From contig DAORAL010000020.1 of assembly GCA_035344155.1 (NCBI GenBank), forward strand, positions 1-64,000: a DNA stretch of 64,000 bases, read 5' to 3'. The stretch is from UBA1845 sp002338715. Lineage in GTDB: Bacteria > Planctomycetota > Phycisphaerae > UBA1845. The notes below the pieces were generated by a model that searched no databases, had not been told where the DNA came from, and saw only the letters and a program-made list of their open reading frames with translations. Made by a program: the position numbers and the translations under genes. Positions within the stretch are counted from its first letter, which is position 1. Each line of letters opens with the position of its first letter. Shown here in pieces: positions 8,691 to 17,249 of the stretch.

Positions 8691-10193
8691 ATGCGCATCA
8701 GAATCGTTCACGCGAGTTTTGCTTTTGTCCTGATCGTGGCGTCATCCATTTGGGCGGATGAACTCATACTCAAGGATGGCCAAGTCATCGAAGGGGAAGC
8801 TGAAAGAGAAGACGATGTCTGGACCATCGTTACAAAAGATGGCGAAACCAAAACGTTCGACAAATCCGAAGTCAGACGACATGTCTTTGAATCCCGCGTT
8901 ACTCCTTTGGAGGCAGCCGCCAAGATGAAGGAGTTCGTGGAGCTTGTGGAGCCGACACTCTTTGCTCCCGAACCGCAACAATACATCTGGTCGCGGGCGA
9001 TTTCCGAACACGCCGGCCGATACAGCTACCGTACGAAGAATGCGTCGGTCTTTCGACGGGATCGAGCCCGCGTCAAGAACGGGCAATACCAGTTTGACTA
9101 CACCCGGGGAGGAAACGGATCGGCGTCAAAATCTGAATCAACCGTTGAAGAAAGGAGTGAATCAAAGGTCTTGCGTGACAAGGGTATCGATGCGGTCTTC
9201 GTGGACGAGTGGGCTCGATACATTGCGTACTTTGAACGCCTCGAAGAAGATTTGTTGTATGAAGAGCTGACGTCACGTCGGAAATATTCGGGATCGCTTG
9301 CGGAGTTCGCAATGTGGCCGCCCAAAGGCTACGAACAACAGGCCGAGGCAGTAAAGCGCGCGCTTGATGCAATGGATGATTCGATCGAACTGGCCAAGAC
9401 CACGCACCAATTGGTTCAGGCCATTCCAATCAACCATCGGAAATTGAAGGAGGCTGTAACCAAAGCCAAATCTCGCGTAGCACGCGCCGAGTCGAAGGTC
9501 GATGCCGCCGACCAAAGCCAAAAGAAATATAGAAAAAACGATCTCACCAAAGCCAAGGGAGCGCTCAGCAGAGCCGAAGGTAAGCTGGAAAACGACATTC
9601 CCAAAGCGTCGCGTGTCGCAGAAAAGAAAATAAATGACTTCGCCCGCCGCCGCGAGGTGGCCATTGGTGCCATCGTTCGGGCGGCTGAAGAAATTGGCGC
9701 CATATACACCGAAGAACCCGCAGACAATTCGGACCTTCCAGAAGCCACATCGCTTACCCTCTCGGACGCGATTGAAAAAGCAACAAGGCAAATCGAAAAC
9801 CATCGGGCAAACAGCAAAGACCTGGCACCGCTGGGACGTGATACGCTCCGATCAAGAACCCATGGCCGTATCCGCGAGATTTTTACTGGGCGAAAGTTCA
9901 CCATGCGACTTTTCGTCAAGTCCAATAGCCGACTTCCGGAAGGCGGATACGAACTGGTCGCTGAAGATCGCGCGGAAGGGCAAGGCGACACGCGCATACG
10001 CACGTCACTGCGATTTGACGAGAGCTTTCTGAGCGAATTGGCGATGTGTAGAATCGACACTGGCGTTGCAATTGAGGCGAGTGTTCAGGATGTCAGATTC
10101 GAACCGTCACTCGAAGACCTGGAATCTTCATCAATCGACCCAGTGTTCGTTCTTGACGGCACGATCGTTTCCGTCGACTCCGGTTGCGGGTAG
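8691..10193 (+). CDS. Secreted protein of unknown function with coiled-coil middle
   Basis: 500 aa from ATG 8691 (GGAG nine bases upstream); a frame extension to 8625 is rejected. Residues 1-22 are a signal peptide ending SSIWA. The mature N-terminus (DELILKDGQVIEGEAEREDDVWTIV... plus a DKSEVRRH segment) is a short beta module that I recognise from many planctomycete secreted proteins. Residues about 240-330 are charged, heptad-rich and likely coiled coil (KLKEAVTKAKSRVARAE and following). No enzyme motif is seen. It lies between the two ligase paralogues and so may act on or bind envelope polysaccharide, but nothing in the sequence proves it. Confidence 0.75.
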   Translation: MRIRIVHASFAFVLIVASSIWADELILKDGQVIEGEAEREDDVWTIVTKDGETKTFDKSEVRRHVFESRVTPLEAAAKMKEFVELVEPTLFAPEPQQYIWSRAISEHAGRYSYRTKNASVFRRDRARVKNGQYQFDYTRGGNGSASKSESTVEERSESKVLRDKGIDAVFVDEWARYIAYFERLEEDLLYEELTSRRKYSGSLAEFAMWPPKGYEQQAEAVKRALDAMDDSIELAKTTHQLVQAIPINHRKLKEAVTKAKSRVARAESKVDAADQSQKKYRKNDLTKAKGALSRAEGKLENDIPKASRVAEKKINDFARRREVAIGAIVRAAEEIGAIYTEEPADNSDLPEATSLTLSDAIEKATRQIENHRANSKDLAPLGRDTLRSRTHGRIREIFTGRKFTMRLFVKSNSRLPEGGYELVAEDRAEGQGDTRIRTSLRFDESFLSELAMCRIDTGVAIEASVQDVRFEPSLEDLESSSIDPVFVLDGTIVSVDSGCG

Positions 10194-10532
10194 CCCCACC
10201 GACATTCGCCAAGTCCATTTCGCAAACAGCGATCCAGGATGGGATGTCGGACCCGCTGCTCATCCCAACGTTCCCGATGCGCGATGAGTTCGCGGTGCGT
10301 TACCCGTTTCATCCCCTCCCGTTCAATTTAACCAAACACAGTTGCCGTCGAGATCGCTTCGACCCCGTCGACCGGCGTCGTAGCGTTGTCCGTCCGAAAA
10401 TCACTTCTTTCCTGACCCGCTGACGCCGATTTATTTGAACGGAACGGTTGTTTTGCCGACTCAGTTATAGGAACTGCGCGACGATCGCGCGGGTGCCTTT
10501 GTGGAAAGACGCATCGACCCGGACGGATTGCG
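10194..10532. other. Intergenic stretch of 339 bp with no recognised feature
   Basis: Lies between the secreted protein and the second ligase paralogue, both on the plus strand. No coding character, RNA gene or repeat was recognised. Confidence 0.4.
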
Positions 10533-11957
10533 TTGCTCGGACAGACGACGACATTTCTTTGGCCGCTTAAGACCTGCATGTTCTTTGCGGCGTTCGTGTG
10601 CGCGTGCGGGCTTTCGCTCGTGTTCCCGATTGTCGGCATCGTCAACTACATGCTCGTCTACCAGTTGCACCCCGGAAAAATGTGGTGGGGACAACCGCTT
10701 GAAGACCTTGGCATTCGCTATTCGATGACAGCGGCGATGTGCCTCGTGCTCGGCATGCTGCTTAGCGGTGGTCGCGTCCCGAGATCCAAGACACTTTTGG
10801 GGTCATGGCTCCTCTTGGTGCTGTTCTTTACAGGCATCGTTTTGTGGAGCTTCGCGCTGAATCCCGGCACCACCGACTACGGAGCCATCCTCGCCGACAA
10901 GATGGTCAAGATGGCCATCTTCCTGATCTGCCTGGTGCGCATGGGCTCGGTTCGCGGTAACTTCAAGGTGCTGCTCTGGACGTTTGTCATCGGTACGATC
11001 GTCATCGGGTACGACGCGCTCGGCGCGCCGCAGGACGACTTCGCCGACGGTCGACTCAACTTCGTCGGTGGACCTGATTTTCGTGAGTCCTCCGGGTTGG
11101 CAGTGCACATGGCCGCCATGATCCCGCTGATCGGCGTCGTCTTTATGGTCACCAAAGCGAAACAGTGGCGCGCTGTGGCAGTGCTCAGCGGTATCCTCGC
11201 GATCAACACGATCGTGTTGTGTCGCACGCGTTCTGCATTTGTCGGTCTGCTCGTGGGTGGGTCCATCGCATTGTTGATGGTTCCCCGAGGTTGGCGACTC
11301 AAGATCTACTCCGTCATCATTGTTGGATGCATCGGTGCGTTTTCACTGGCCGACGAACACTTCTGGAGTCGCATGACCACGATCATGCGCCCCGACGATT
11401 ACGCATCTGACGGCGCGATTCAGTCGCGCATCGAGTTGTGGACGGTGGCCCGCGAAATGTTTTTGGATCACCCGTTCGGCGTCGGCGTCGGTCGATTCAA
11501 AGACTACGCCCACCTCTACAACACGGGCGAATACCTTTACGCATTTGAAGAACCGGGACGCGTCGCCCACAACAGTTACCTGCTTTGCATCACCGAGTTG
11601 GGCATCCACGGCTTTGCGGTCTTTGTGGTGATCATTTGTATTGTGCTGGTCAAGCTGCGGCGGTGTTTCCAACTTGCCTGCGAGGCTGACGAACCGCATG
11701 CGTCGCGACTCCTTGCCTATGGATGCTTCCTTTCGGTCATCGTCTACCTGACATCTGCGGCGTTTACCGATCGGCTGTACACCGAGTCATTCTGGTGGGT
11801 CTTGGCGATGCCGGTATGCCTGGAGCGGCTACTGACCGCCGAAGTAATCGAACAGGAAGAACTTGAACCGGAACTGACTCCCGCCTGGGATCCAATGTAT
11901 GACGACGAATTCATCAACATCCCGACCGCAGATTCTCCACGTTGCGCATTCACTTGA
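10533..11957 (+). CDS. O-antigen ligase/polymerase (Wzy_C-like) membrane protein, second copy
   Basis: 474 aa from TTG 10533; ATG 10578 is an alternative but would remove the WPLKTC segment that aligns with the first copy. The protein is a close paralogue of residues 1-430 of the product at 6385: both share SLVFPIVGI, ADKMVKM, FADGRLNF, GGPDFRESSGLAVHMAAM, CRTRSAFVG and DRLYTESFWWVLA. It has about ten membrane helices and the periplasmic loop ending HNSYLLCITELG. It stops after a short acidic tail, with no FKBP-like domain. It would polymerise or ligate lipid-linked glycan at the outer face of the inner membrane. The next gene starts inside its last 59 bases. Confidence 0.82.
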   Translation: MLGQTTTFLWPLKTCMFFAAFVCACGLSLVFPIVGIVNYMLVYQLHPGKMWWGQPLEDLGIRYSMTAAMCLVLGMLLSGGRVPRSKTLLGSWLLLVLFFTGIVLWSFALNPGTTDYGAILADKMVKMAIFLICLVRMGSVRGNFKVLLWTFVIGTIVIGYDALGAPQDDFADGRLNFVGGPDFRESSGLAVHMAAMIPLIGVVFMVTKAKQWRAVAVLSGILAINTIVLCRTRSAFVGLLVGGSIALLMVPRGWRLKIYSVIIVGCIGAFSLADEHFWSRMTTIMRPDDYASDGAIQSRIELWTVAREMFLDHPFGVGVGRFKDYAHLYNTGEYLYAFEEPGRVAHNSYLLCITELGIHGFAVFVVIICIVLVKLRRCFQLACEADEPHASRLLAYGCFLSVIVYLTSAAFTDRLYTESFWWVLAMPVCLERLLTAEVIEQEELEPELTPAWDPMYDDEFINIPTADSPRCAFT

Positions 11958-13110
11958 ACCAGGTGGAACGGAGCGGATGCTTTGTCGTCTCGTTGAGGCA
12001 TTGGATGGCGACGGTGCAGACCATCACATCTGCAGCCTCCGCGATCCGCGACCGTTTGAAGGGACGCTTGGCGAAAACCTGAGCGTGTTTTCGCTGTCGG
12101 CTGGTGATCGCGATCGCTTCCTCTACCGAAAACTATCCGACGCGATTCGCCAACGTCATATTGACATCGTTCACGCACGCAACTGGGGCACGTGGACCGA
12201 CGCGGCGCTCGCCTGCCGATCGCTTCCAAACGTGCAACTCATTTTGGGATTCCACGGATTGCAAAATGGCCAGGCCTTCTCGACGCTTCAACGGATCCGC
12301 GCCAAACTCCTCGGCCTCTCATCGCTGCCCGCGACCACAGTCTCCAATGCCGCCAGAAACGTGCTGACCGAATCGCTTGGATTCGATTCGGCGAAAATCA
12401 ACGTGATTCCAAACGGGGTGGATGGCACGAGATTCGCACCGCGGACAGCTGAATCGTGGCGCGCCGCCCGGACCCGCTTCAACCTTTCCGGCACCGACCT
12501 GGTCATCGGATCGGTGGCAAACTTCTTTGAACGGGTCAAAGGGTTGGACATCTTGATCAACGCGTTCGCGGAATTCGCCGCGTCAAACCCCGATGCCCGT
12601 CTCGTTCTCGTTGGATACGGACCGCTCGAATCCGAGATTCGTTCGCAAATCGATCGATTGAATCTCACTGAGCGGGTGATGCTCACCGGCCGCGTTGAAC
12701 GCGTGGAAGAAGTGCTTCCCGCGTTTGACGTCTTCGTATGCAGCAGCCGCTCCGAAGGTCTGAGCAACGCGGTGCTCGAAGCGATGGCCACCGGACTTGC
12801 CTGCGTGGTGACCGATGTTTCGGATCACCGCGAAATGTTCGAGCGAATCGACCCCGAATCGATTGTCCCACCGGAAGACGCCAAGCGCCTGGCGGCTGCG
12901 ATCCTGCGTTTGCTGAATAAACCGGGCCAACGCAACGACAACGGAGTCGCTTCTCGGTTGCTTGTCGAACGCAAGTTTGATTTCGCAACGTGTACCAACA
13001 CCTACAAGGCGTTGTACGATCAGCTGCTGGGCGCAGACGACCACCGCCAATCACTCGCATTGCACCGCGATCATTTGTCTACACCAACAAACGCGACCGC
13101 AAGGTCATAA
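11899..13110 (+). CDS. GT4-family glycosyltransferase
   Basis: 403 aa from ATG 11899, overlapping the ligase by 59 bp in another frame. The N-terminal Rossmann half begins ILHVAHSLEPGGTERM, typical of GT4 donors' partner domain; the C-terminal half has GSVANFFERVKGLDILINAF, LVLVGYGPLE and the EX7E-type motif ESEGLSNAVLEAMATG in the form SRSEGLSNAVLEAMATG. It resembles the PEP-CTERM/XrtA-associated sugar transferases, though no exosortase is visible here. It would transfer a sugar from a nucleotide donor to a growing lipid-linked glycan at the inner membrane. The overlap suggests coupled translation with the ligase. Confidence 0.88.
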   Translation: MTTNSSTSRPQILHVAHSLEPGGTERMLCRLVEALDGDGADHHICSLRDPRPFEGTLGENLSVFSLSAGDRDRFLYRKLSDAIRQRHIDIVHARNWGTWTDAALACRSLPNVQLILGFHGLQNGQAFSTLQRIRAKLLGLSSLPATTVSNAARNVLTESLGFDSAKINVIPNGVDGTRFAPRTAESWRAARTRFNLSGTDLVIGSVANFFERVKGLDILINAFAEFAASNPDARLVLVGYGPLESEIRSQIDRLNLTERVMLTGRVERVEEVLPAFDVFVCSSRSEGLSNAVLEAMATGLACVVTDVSDHREMFERIDPESIVPPEDAKRLAAAILRLLNKPGQRNDNGVASRLLVERKFDFATCTNTYKALYDQLLGADDHRQSLALHRDHLSTPTNATARS

Positions 13111-13111
13111 G

Positions 13112-13918
13112 TTATTTCGGGGTGACCACAACGAAATCAAATGCCAGATGCTTGACGAGGTTTTGCACCTTGGGTCCGAGTGGCCAGGCTGAGATCCGCC
13201 GCATCAATACGCTGCTTGCATACTTCTGCGGACTGACGCGGAGGCCATGTTTGCCCGCATGCCTGCTGATTTTTGACGCGGAATAAAACGTGTGGTTCGA
13301 CACCGGAAAGCGGTAGCTGCGGTTGAAGACGCGCTCCGCCACGAGCCTGCGGAGGCGAACCGGTAGCAGCGAAATGAATGGCAATTTGTAAAGTGCATCC
13401 CGGCGAACCATGCGAAACGCGGTCCCGGTGTACACGACAGCCAACCCGCCCGGAGCGAGCACACGGGCCATCTCGGCGAAGAAGAGATCGAGGTCTTCGA
13501 CAATTTCCAGCACGCCCAGCGAGATAACCACGTCGAAGCTTTGCGACTGTACAGGCCAGTGCGACAGCGCGTTGAAGCGTGCGAATCGCAGGCTGCCATC
13601 CTGCGGGTTGTTCGATTCGCCGTGGACGTCATTGACGCCCTCGTTCATCGCGCGGGCGAGTTGATCGTAGTCGTGGTCGAACATGTCAGCCCCGACGCAA
13701 TGTGCGCCATGGGCATACATCGCGCAAATGTCACCGCCGTGTGCCGCACCGACGTCCAGAACGCGCCGGCCACGCAGACTGCCGATGCGCGACTCGATTT
13801 CCCGCGCCAACCGCAGCCCGCGCTCAAATCGACCCACGCGCCACTTGCGTGCGTGTTCGTGGGGCGCATTGGCCTCGATCACACGTCGGTACCGCTCACG
13901 AATATCCTGCGTATTCAT
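13112..13918 (-). CDS. Class I SAM-dependent methyltransferase
   Basis: 268 aa from ATG 13918; this start overlaps the stop of the acyltransferase gene (ATGA at 13915-13918). Motif I is VLDVGAAHGGDICAMYAHGAHCVGAD; a later FDVVISLGVLEIVEDLDLFFAEMARVLAPGGLAVVY covers post-I to strand 5. The C-terminal ~90 residues (YKLPFISLLPVRLRRL...) are typical of glycan-locus methyltransferases. It is the last gene of a four-gene minus-strand run and ends only 1 bp from the stop of the convergent glycosyltransferase. It may O-methylate a sugar of the surface glycan; the substrate is not readable. Confidence 0.82.
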   Translation of the reverse strand: MNTQDIRERYRRVIEANAPHEHARKWRVGRFERGLRLAREIESRIGSLRGRRVLDVGAAHGGDICAMYAHGAHCVGADMFDHDYDQLARAMNEGVNDVHGESNNPQDGSLRFARFNALSHWPVQSQSFDVVISLGVLEIVEDLDLFFAEMARVLAPGGLAVVYTGTAFRMVRRDALYKLPFISLLPVRLRRLVAERVFNRSYRFPVSNHTFYSASKISRHAGKHGLRVSPQKYASSVLMRRISAWPLGPKVQNLVKHLAFDFVVVTPK

Positions 13919-15096
13919 GCGTCCGCCCCCTCGGTTGAAGCGGCGTGCGTCGCGCTGGTCGAAGGATCGCGGCGCATTCGGACTTTGAGCTTCTCCCATC
14001 GCTCGTCGCCCAGCACGCGATGGGCAATCTGCTTCATCCGCTGCGACATTTGTTCCTTGGCGATGACGGTCGTCGCCGGGCGGCGGATTCCGATCATCAC
14101 CGTGGATTGGGTCGATTGCGACTTCGCAAGCCGCGACTTGTACGACTCGTCACCGCGCAGGAAATCATAGCGCTGCATCGACTCGGCAATCGCCTGCTCA
14201 ATGCTCGCGGCCATCAGCATCATCCCCGCATTCAAAACCGAAGACTCCGGGTCGCGACCGATCTGATAGAAACTGGCATGGTGCTTGTAGTGAAACGCAA
14301 TGAGCACGCCTTCCGTTTGACCGCCAACCACCAGCGAATACGACCGGAACCAATCTTCGTTGGCCGCATGTGTGCAGAACGTGGTCAGAAACGACCGCAT
14401 CGGCTGGTTCGCGAAATTGCTCTTGACGCCCACGGCATTCCACCGCTTGGCGTGAAGTCTGCAAAACTCGCCGAGGACTTGGTACAAATCATGTTTGCCC
14501 CAGCTCAGGTGGATGGAAGCTCCGGATTCAGCGAGTTTTCGGCGGCTGCGGCGAACGGCAGACCTTCGCTTGTGCGACAGCATCGATAGGTATTCGTCAA
14601 ATGTTCCGGGCAGTTGAACAAACGGAAGTGTCTGAATTTCACGATCGACTTCGCGGTAACGATTCTGCCGCGCCCACCCACCGAGCAACTCCCGGGTTCT
14701 TGATTCGCAGGCGATGCCGTCAAGCAGAAGTCCGTCGAAGGTATCGCGTTGTTGTTGGATGAATTCGAGAAATGCGCGTCCGACCGCGTCGCGCCGATTC
14801 GCATCGCACACGAAGTCCATGTGGTCGCCCTTGACGCGATCACTTCCCATGAACTTCACCCATCGCACGCCATCTTCACGGGTGATGCACAACGGCCAAA
14901 TCCCTTCAACGCCGCGATCCGACTCAGCCACCAGAACGAATGGCTCGGCGCTGCCCCCCACCGTCTCTGCCCACGGGACACACCATTCCCGCGTGCAGAA
15001 CACCGAGACGTTCGAGCTGGACGCAGCCGCCTCCTTCCAAATTGACTGAAGGCGAAAGTCGTTGATGTTGCGGTAGGCCGTAACCTTCATATCCAT
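13915..15096 (-). CDS. FemAB/CelD-type GNAT acyltransferase of polysaccharide loci
   Basis: 393 aa. It matches the Acetyltransf_6 (BcsL/CelD) group: WPLCI strand early on, a basic SHKRRSAVRRSRRKLAESG segment, and a C-terminal RYDFLRGDESYKSRLAKS motif that is characteristic of the family. These proteins are regular members of exopolysaccharide and PEP-CTERM/XrtA-type loci and are thought to acylate sugars or modify glycan. Its start overlaps the deacetylase gene by 10 bp and its stop overlaps the methyltransferase start, so the three are very likely one translational unit. Confidence 0.83.
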   Translation of the reverse strand: MDMKVTAYRNINDFRLQSIWKEAAASSSNVSVFCTREWCVPWAETVGGSAEPFVLVAESDRGVEGIWPLCITREDGVRWVKFMGSDRVKGDHMDFVCDANRRDAVGRAFLEFIQQQRDTFDGLLLDGIACESRTRELLGGWARQNRYREVDREIQTLPFVQLPGTFDEYLSMLSHKRRSAVRRSRRKLAESGASIHLSWGKHDLYQVLGEFCRLHAKRWNAVGVKSNFANQPMRSFLTTFCTHAANEDWFRSYSLVVGGQTEGVLIAFHYKHHASFYQIGRDPESSVLNAGMMLMAASIEQAIAESMQRYDFLRGDESYKSRLAKSQSTQSTVMIGIRRPATTVIAKEQMSQRMKQIAHRVLGDERWEKLKVRMRRDPSTSATHAASTEGADA

Positions 15097-16121
15097 CCCT
15101 GCTGCTTCCGACGGCGCTTGTCGAGCAATCCACTGAGTTCGAGCATGAAGCGCATGCGCGTGTGTCCCATGCCGATGCAGACCCGCGGGAGTGAAAACTT
15201 TGACGTCGCCTTGGAACAGAATCCGGCCTCCGTCGTGACGGCATACCTGAAACCGGCTTGGGCGATGGCGCTGGCGTCGGCGTCATCAAAATCACCGGGT
15301 CCACCGTTGGGATACGCGAACCCAGCCGGTTCAATGTTCAAGTGGCGGCGAATATCCTCGAAACACTTCGCCACCTGACTGGTGCGCGTGCTTCGCGTCT
15401 GACGCGACAAAATGGCATGATCGACCGTGTGCCCCCCAACCTCGTGCCCTTCATCGACGAGCGTGCGAAGTTGCAACCACGAAAGCGGTTTGAGTGCGTG
15501 GACCGCTTCCTGCGGCGCACGGGTCAGCACCTGGCCATCCACACGCGACAAGATGCGTTGCAGCGTTTCAATGCCCAACGACTTGTGCGCATTGGGTTGT
15601 TTGCAGATTTCATCGAGCGCCGGTGAAGACGCATCTTTCTGCATTTTCGGATATGTGCGAAGTAGTTGAACGATCTCAGCCGCCGGCATCCTTCGCGACG
15701 TCACGAGACCGGTTGACACATAAAACGTTGCAGAAATACCCAGCTCGTTCAGCACAGGGCGCGCATAGGCGAAAGCGCACGCAGGCACATCATCAAACGT
15801 CACGGCGATTTTCGGCTTGCCCGACTGACCGTGCGCCCCAGCCCCGAAGCATTGATCAAGCCGAACGGTTTCGGCAAATGATCGAACGATTTGCATCTGC
15901 TCGCGAAATTGACTTTGGGTAACGAAGTACGCCGGTACCCAGGATGCCCCTGCGAGTTCGTCGGCGATCACACCGTGATAGCAGAGAATACGAAGCGATT
16001 GCTTCGCGCGAAACACGCTGCGGAGGATTCCGCGGCTTGGGGAAAACCGTCGTCCGAGATTGCGTTGCGATTTGGCGCTTGAACGAACCGGTGTTTCCGT
16101 TGGAAGGGTCTGGACGGCCAT
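15087..16121 (-). CDS. Polysaccharide deacetylase (NodB homology)
   Basis: 344 aa from ATG 16121; the frame is open to ATG 16217 and the true start is unsure. A strong AGGAGGT lies about 27 bp upstream of ATG 16121, too far for normal use. NodB motif 1 is T108-F-D110-D111, motif 2 is H231-TVD-H235, motif 3 is FAYPNGG; the Asp-His-His metal site is therefore intact. An early CYHGV matches XrtA-type deacetylases. It would remove N- or O-acetyl groups from the glycan in the periplasm or at the membrane; no clear signal peptide is seen, so placement is uncertain. It pairs with the acyltransferase that overlaps its stop. Confidence 0.85.
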   Translation of the reverse strand: MAVQTLPTETPVRSSAKSQRNLGRRFSPSRGILRSVFRAKQSLRILCYHGVIADELAGASWVPAYFVTQSQFREQMQIVRSFAETVRLDQCFGAGAHGQSGKPKIAVTFDDVPACAFAYARPVLNELGISATFYVSTGLVTSRRMPAAEIVQLLRTYPKMQKDASSPALDEICKQPNAHKSLGIETLQRILSRVDGQVLTRAPQEAVHALKPLSWLQLRTLVDEGHEVGGHTVDHAILSRQTRSTRTSQVAKCFEDIRRHLNIEPAGFAYPNGGPGDFDDADASAIAQAGFRYAVTTEAGFCSKATSKFSLPRVCIGMGHTRMRFMLELSGLLDKRRRKQQGWI

Positions 16122-16235
16122 TCGCGGCGCTCCATTGATTGAATCGCAACCTCCTGGGAAGTTGCAGGTCCCTGTTGGTCGCAACCCCGCGACTCGCGAG
16201 CCAAGCCGCGACGCCATGTCGCGCGGTCTCTTGGT

Positions 16236-16823
16236 TTACTGTTTTTTCTGAGCGCTGCTGATCGACAGTCCGCAATACCAGTCCACCGTGCAATCCGGAT
16301 CGAATCGTTCGAAGTGATTTCGATAATCGGTCAACGTGTTTTGCCAGATGTTGTCTGATGGTCTGCGCCCGGAACAATCTGTCGCGATGATCAGGATGAA
16401 TCGCCCGCCCGGTTTGAGATAGCGCATGAGGTTGCGGGTAAGCCCGACGGCTGTCTCACCAGCGAGGTCGTAATGGTAAAGGCTGCAACCACGGGTGATG
16501 ATGATGTCAAAGCTCGACTCGTCGAACGGCAGGTCTGTCGTCGCATCTGCATGCACGTAGGTGCGTTTCGGATATTTCTTTTTGGCGTACTCGATGCCCG
16601 ACGCGTTGATGTCCAACCCGACGCAATCAAATCCCATGCGACAAAACAGGTTCGTGTGAAAACCGATTCCGCAGGCGACCTCCAGCATCCGAAGGCCCCG
16701 TGGCAGATCGAACCGCTTCACCAGGTTTTTGCGGTGCCACAACCACTCGCGCACGGTGCTGTAACGCCATCCGCCAGACACATAGAATTCGTCATAAATC
16801 GTTGGGGCAAAGGCAGTTGCCAT
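16236..16823 (-). CDS. Class I SAM-dependent methyltransferase
   Basis: 195 aa from ATG 16823 (AAGG upstream). Motif I MLEVACGIGFHTNLF is at residues 46-60, the acidic strand-2 end is CVGLDINASGIEYAKKKYP, and FDESSFDIIITRGCSLYHYD plus LKPGGRFILIIATD complete the SAM-binding fold. It is the first gene of the minus-strand methyltransferase, deacetylase, acyltransferase, methyltransferase run. It probably methylates a glycan or lipid-linked intermediate. Length is normal for the small Methyltransf_11/25 group. Confidence 0.8.
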   Translation of the reverse strand: MATAFAPTIYDEFYVSGGWRYSTVREWLWHRKNLVKRFDLPRGLRMLEVACGIGFHTNLFCRMGFDCVGLDINASGIEYAKKKYPKRTYVHADATTDLPFDESSFDIIITRGCSLYHYDLAGETAVGLTRNLMRYLKPGGRFILIIATDCSGRRPSDNIWQNTLTDYRNHFERFDPDCTVDWYCGLSISSAQKKQ

Positions 16824-17249
16824 TATTGAGCCTTCCGGTTTGGCAGCATTGATTCCAATTCCGATTGATCCGCAAACCCCAAGCCTTCAGCGTTGGACAA
16901 CGCACGGGCGCGGAGCGGACCTCTTAGGGTTATCGGCGGTTTGGGGTCCCAATGTGAGGCCGGTTGGGTGCGGTTCCCGGGCCAATTTCAGCCCCCCGTC
17001 TGCCACCCTCCCAATCGGTTATCGGTCCATGTGCTGTGGGAAATCGCAATTCATTCAAAGCGAACGGTTCAGGTCATATCGGTCGAATCCGATAAACACA
17101 TGGATACCACGCGCTGCGTCCACAAGTTCTCGGTCGCGAGCGCACACGACCCGGATTGCGTTCGGGTCGGAGACGTCATTGAAAAGAAGGGATGCGATCG
17201 CCACTGATTCAAACGGACGGTGGTTGCGCACTCTCGAAATGGAGTCGAC
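16824..17249. other. Divergent intergenic region of 426 bp
   Basis: Separates the minus-strand modification genes from the plus-strand Wzz-like gene, so it should hold promoters for both. No RNA gene or repeat was recognised. GGAG at 17241-17244, five bases before ATG 17250, fixes the start of the Wzz-like gene. The short open frames inside lack coding character. Confidence 0.45.
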
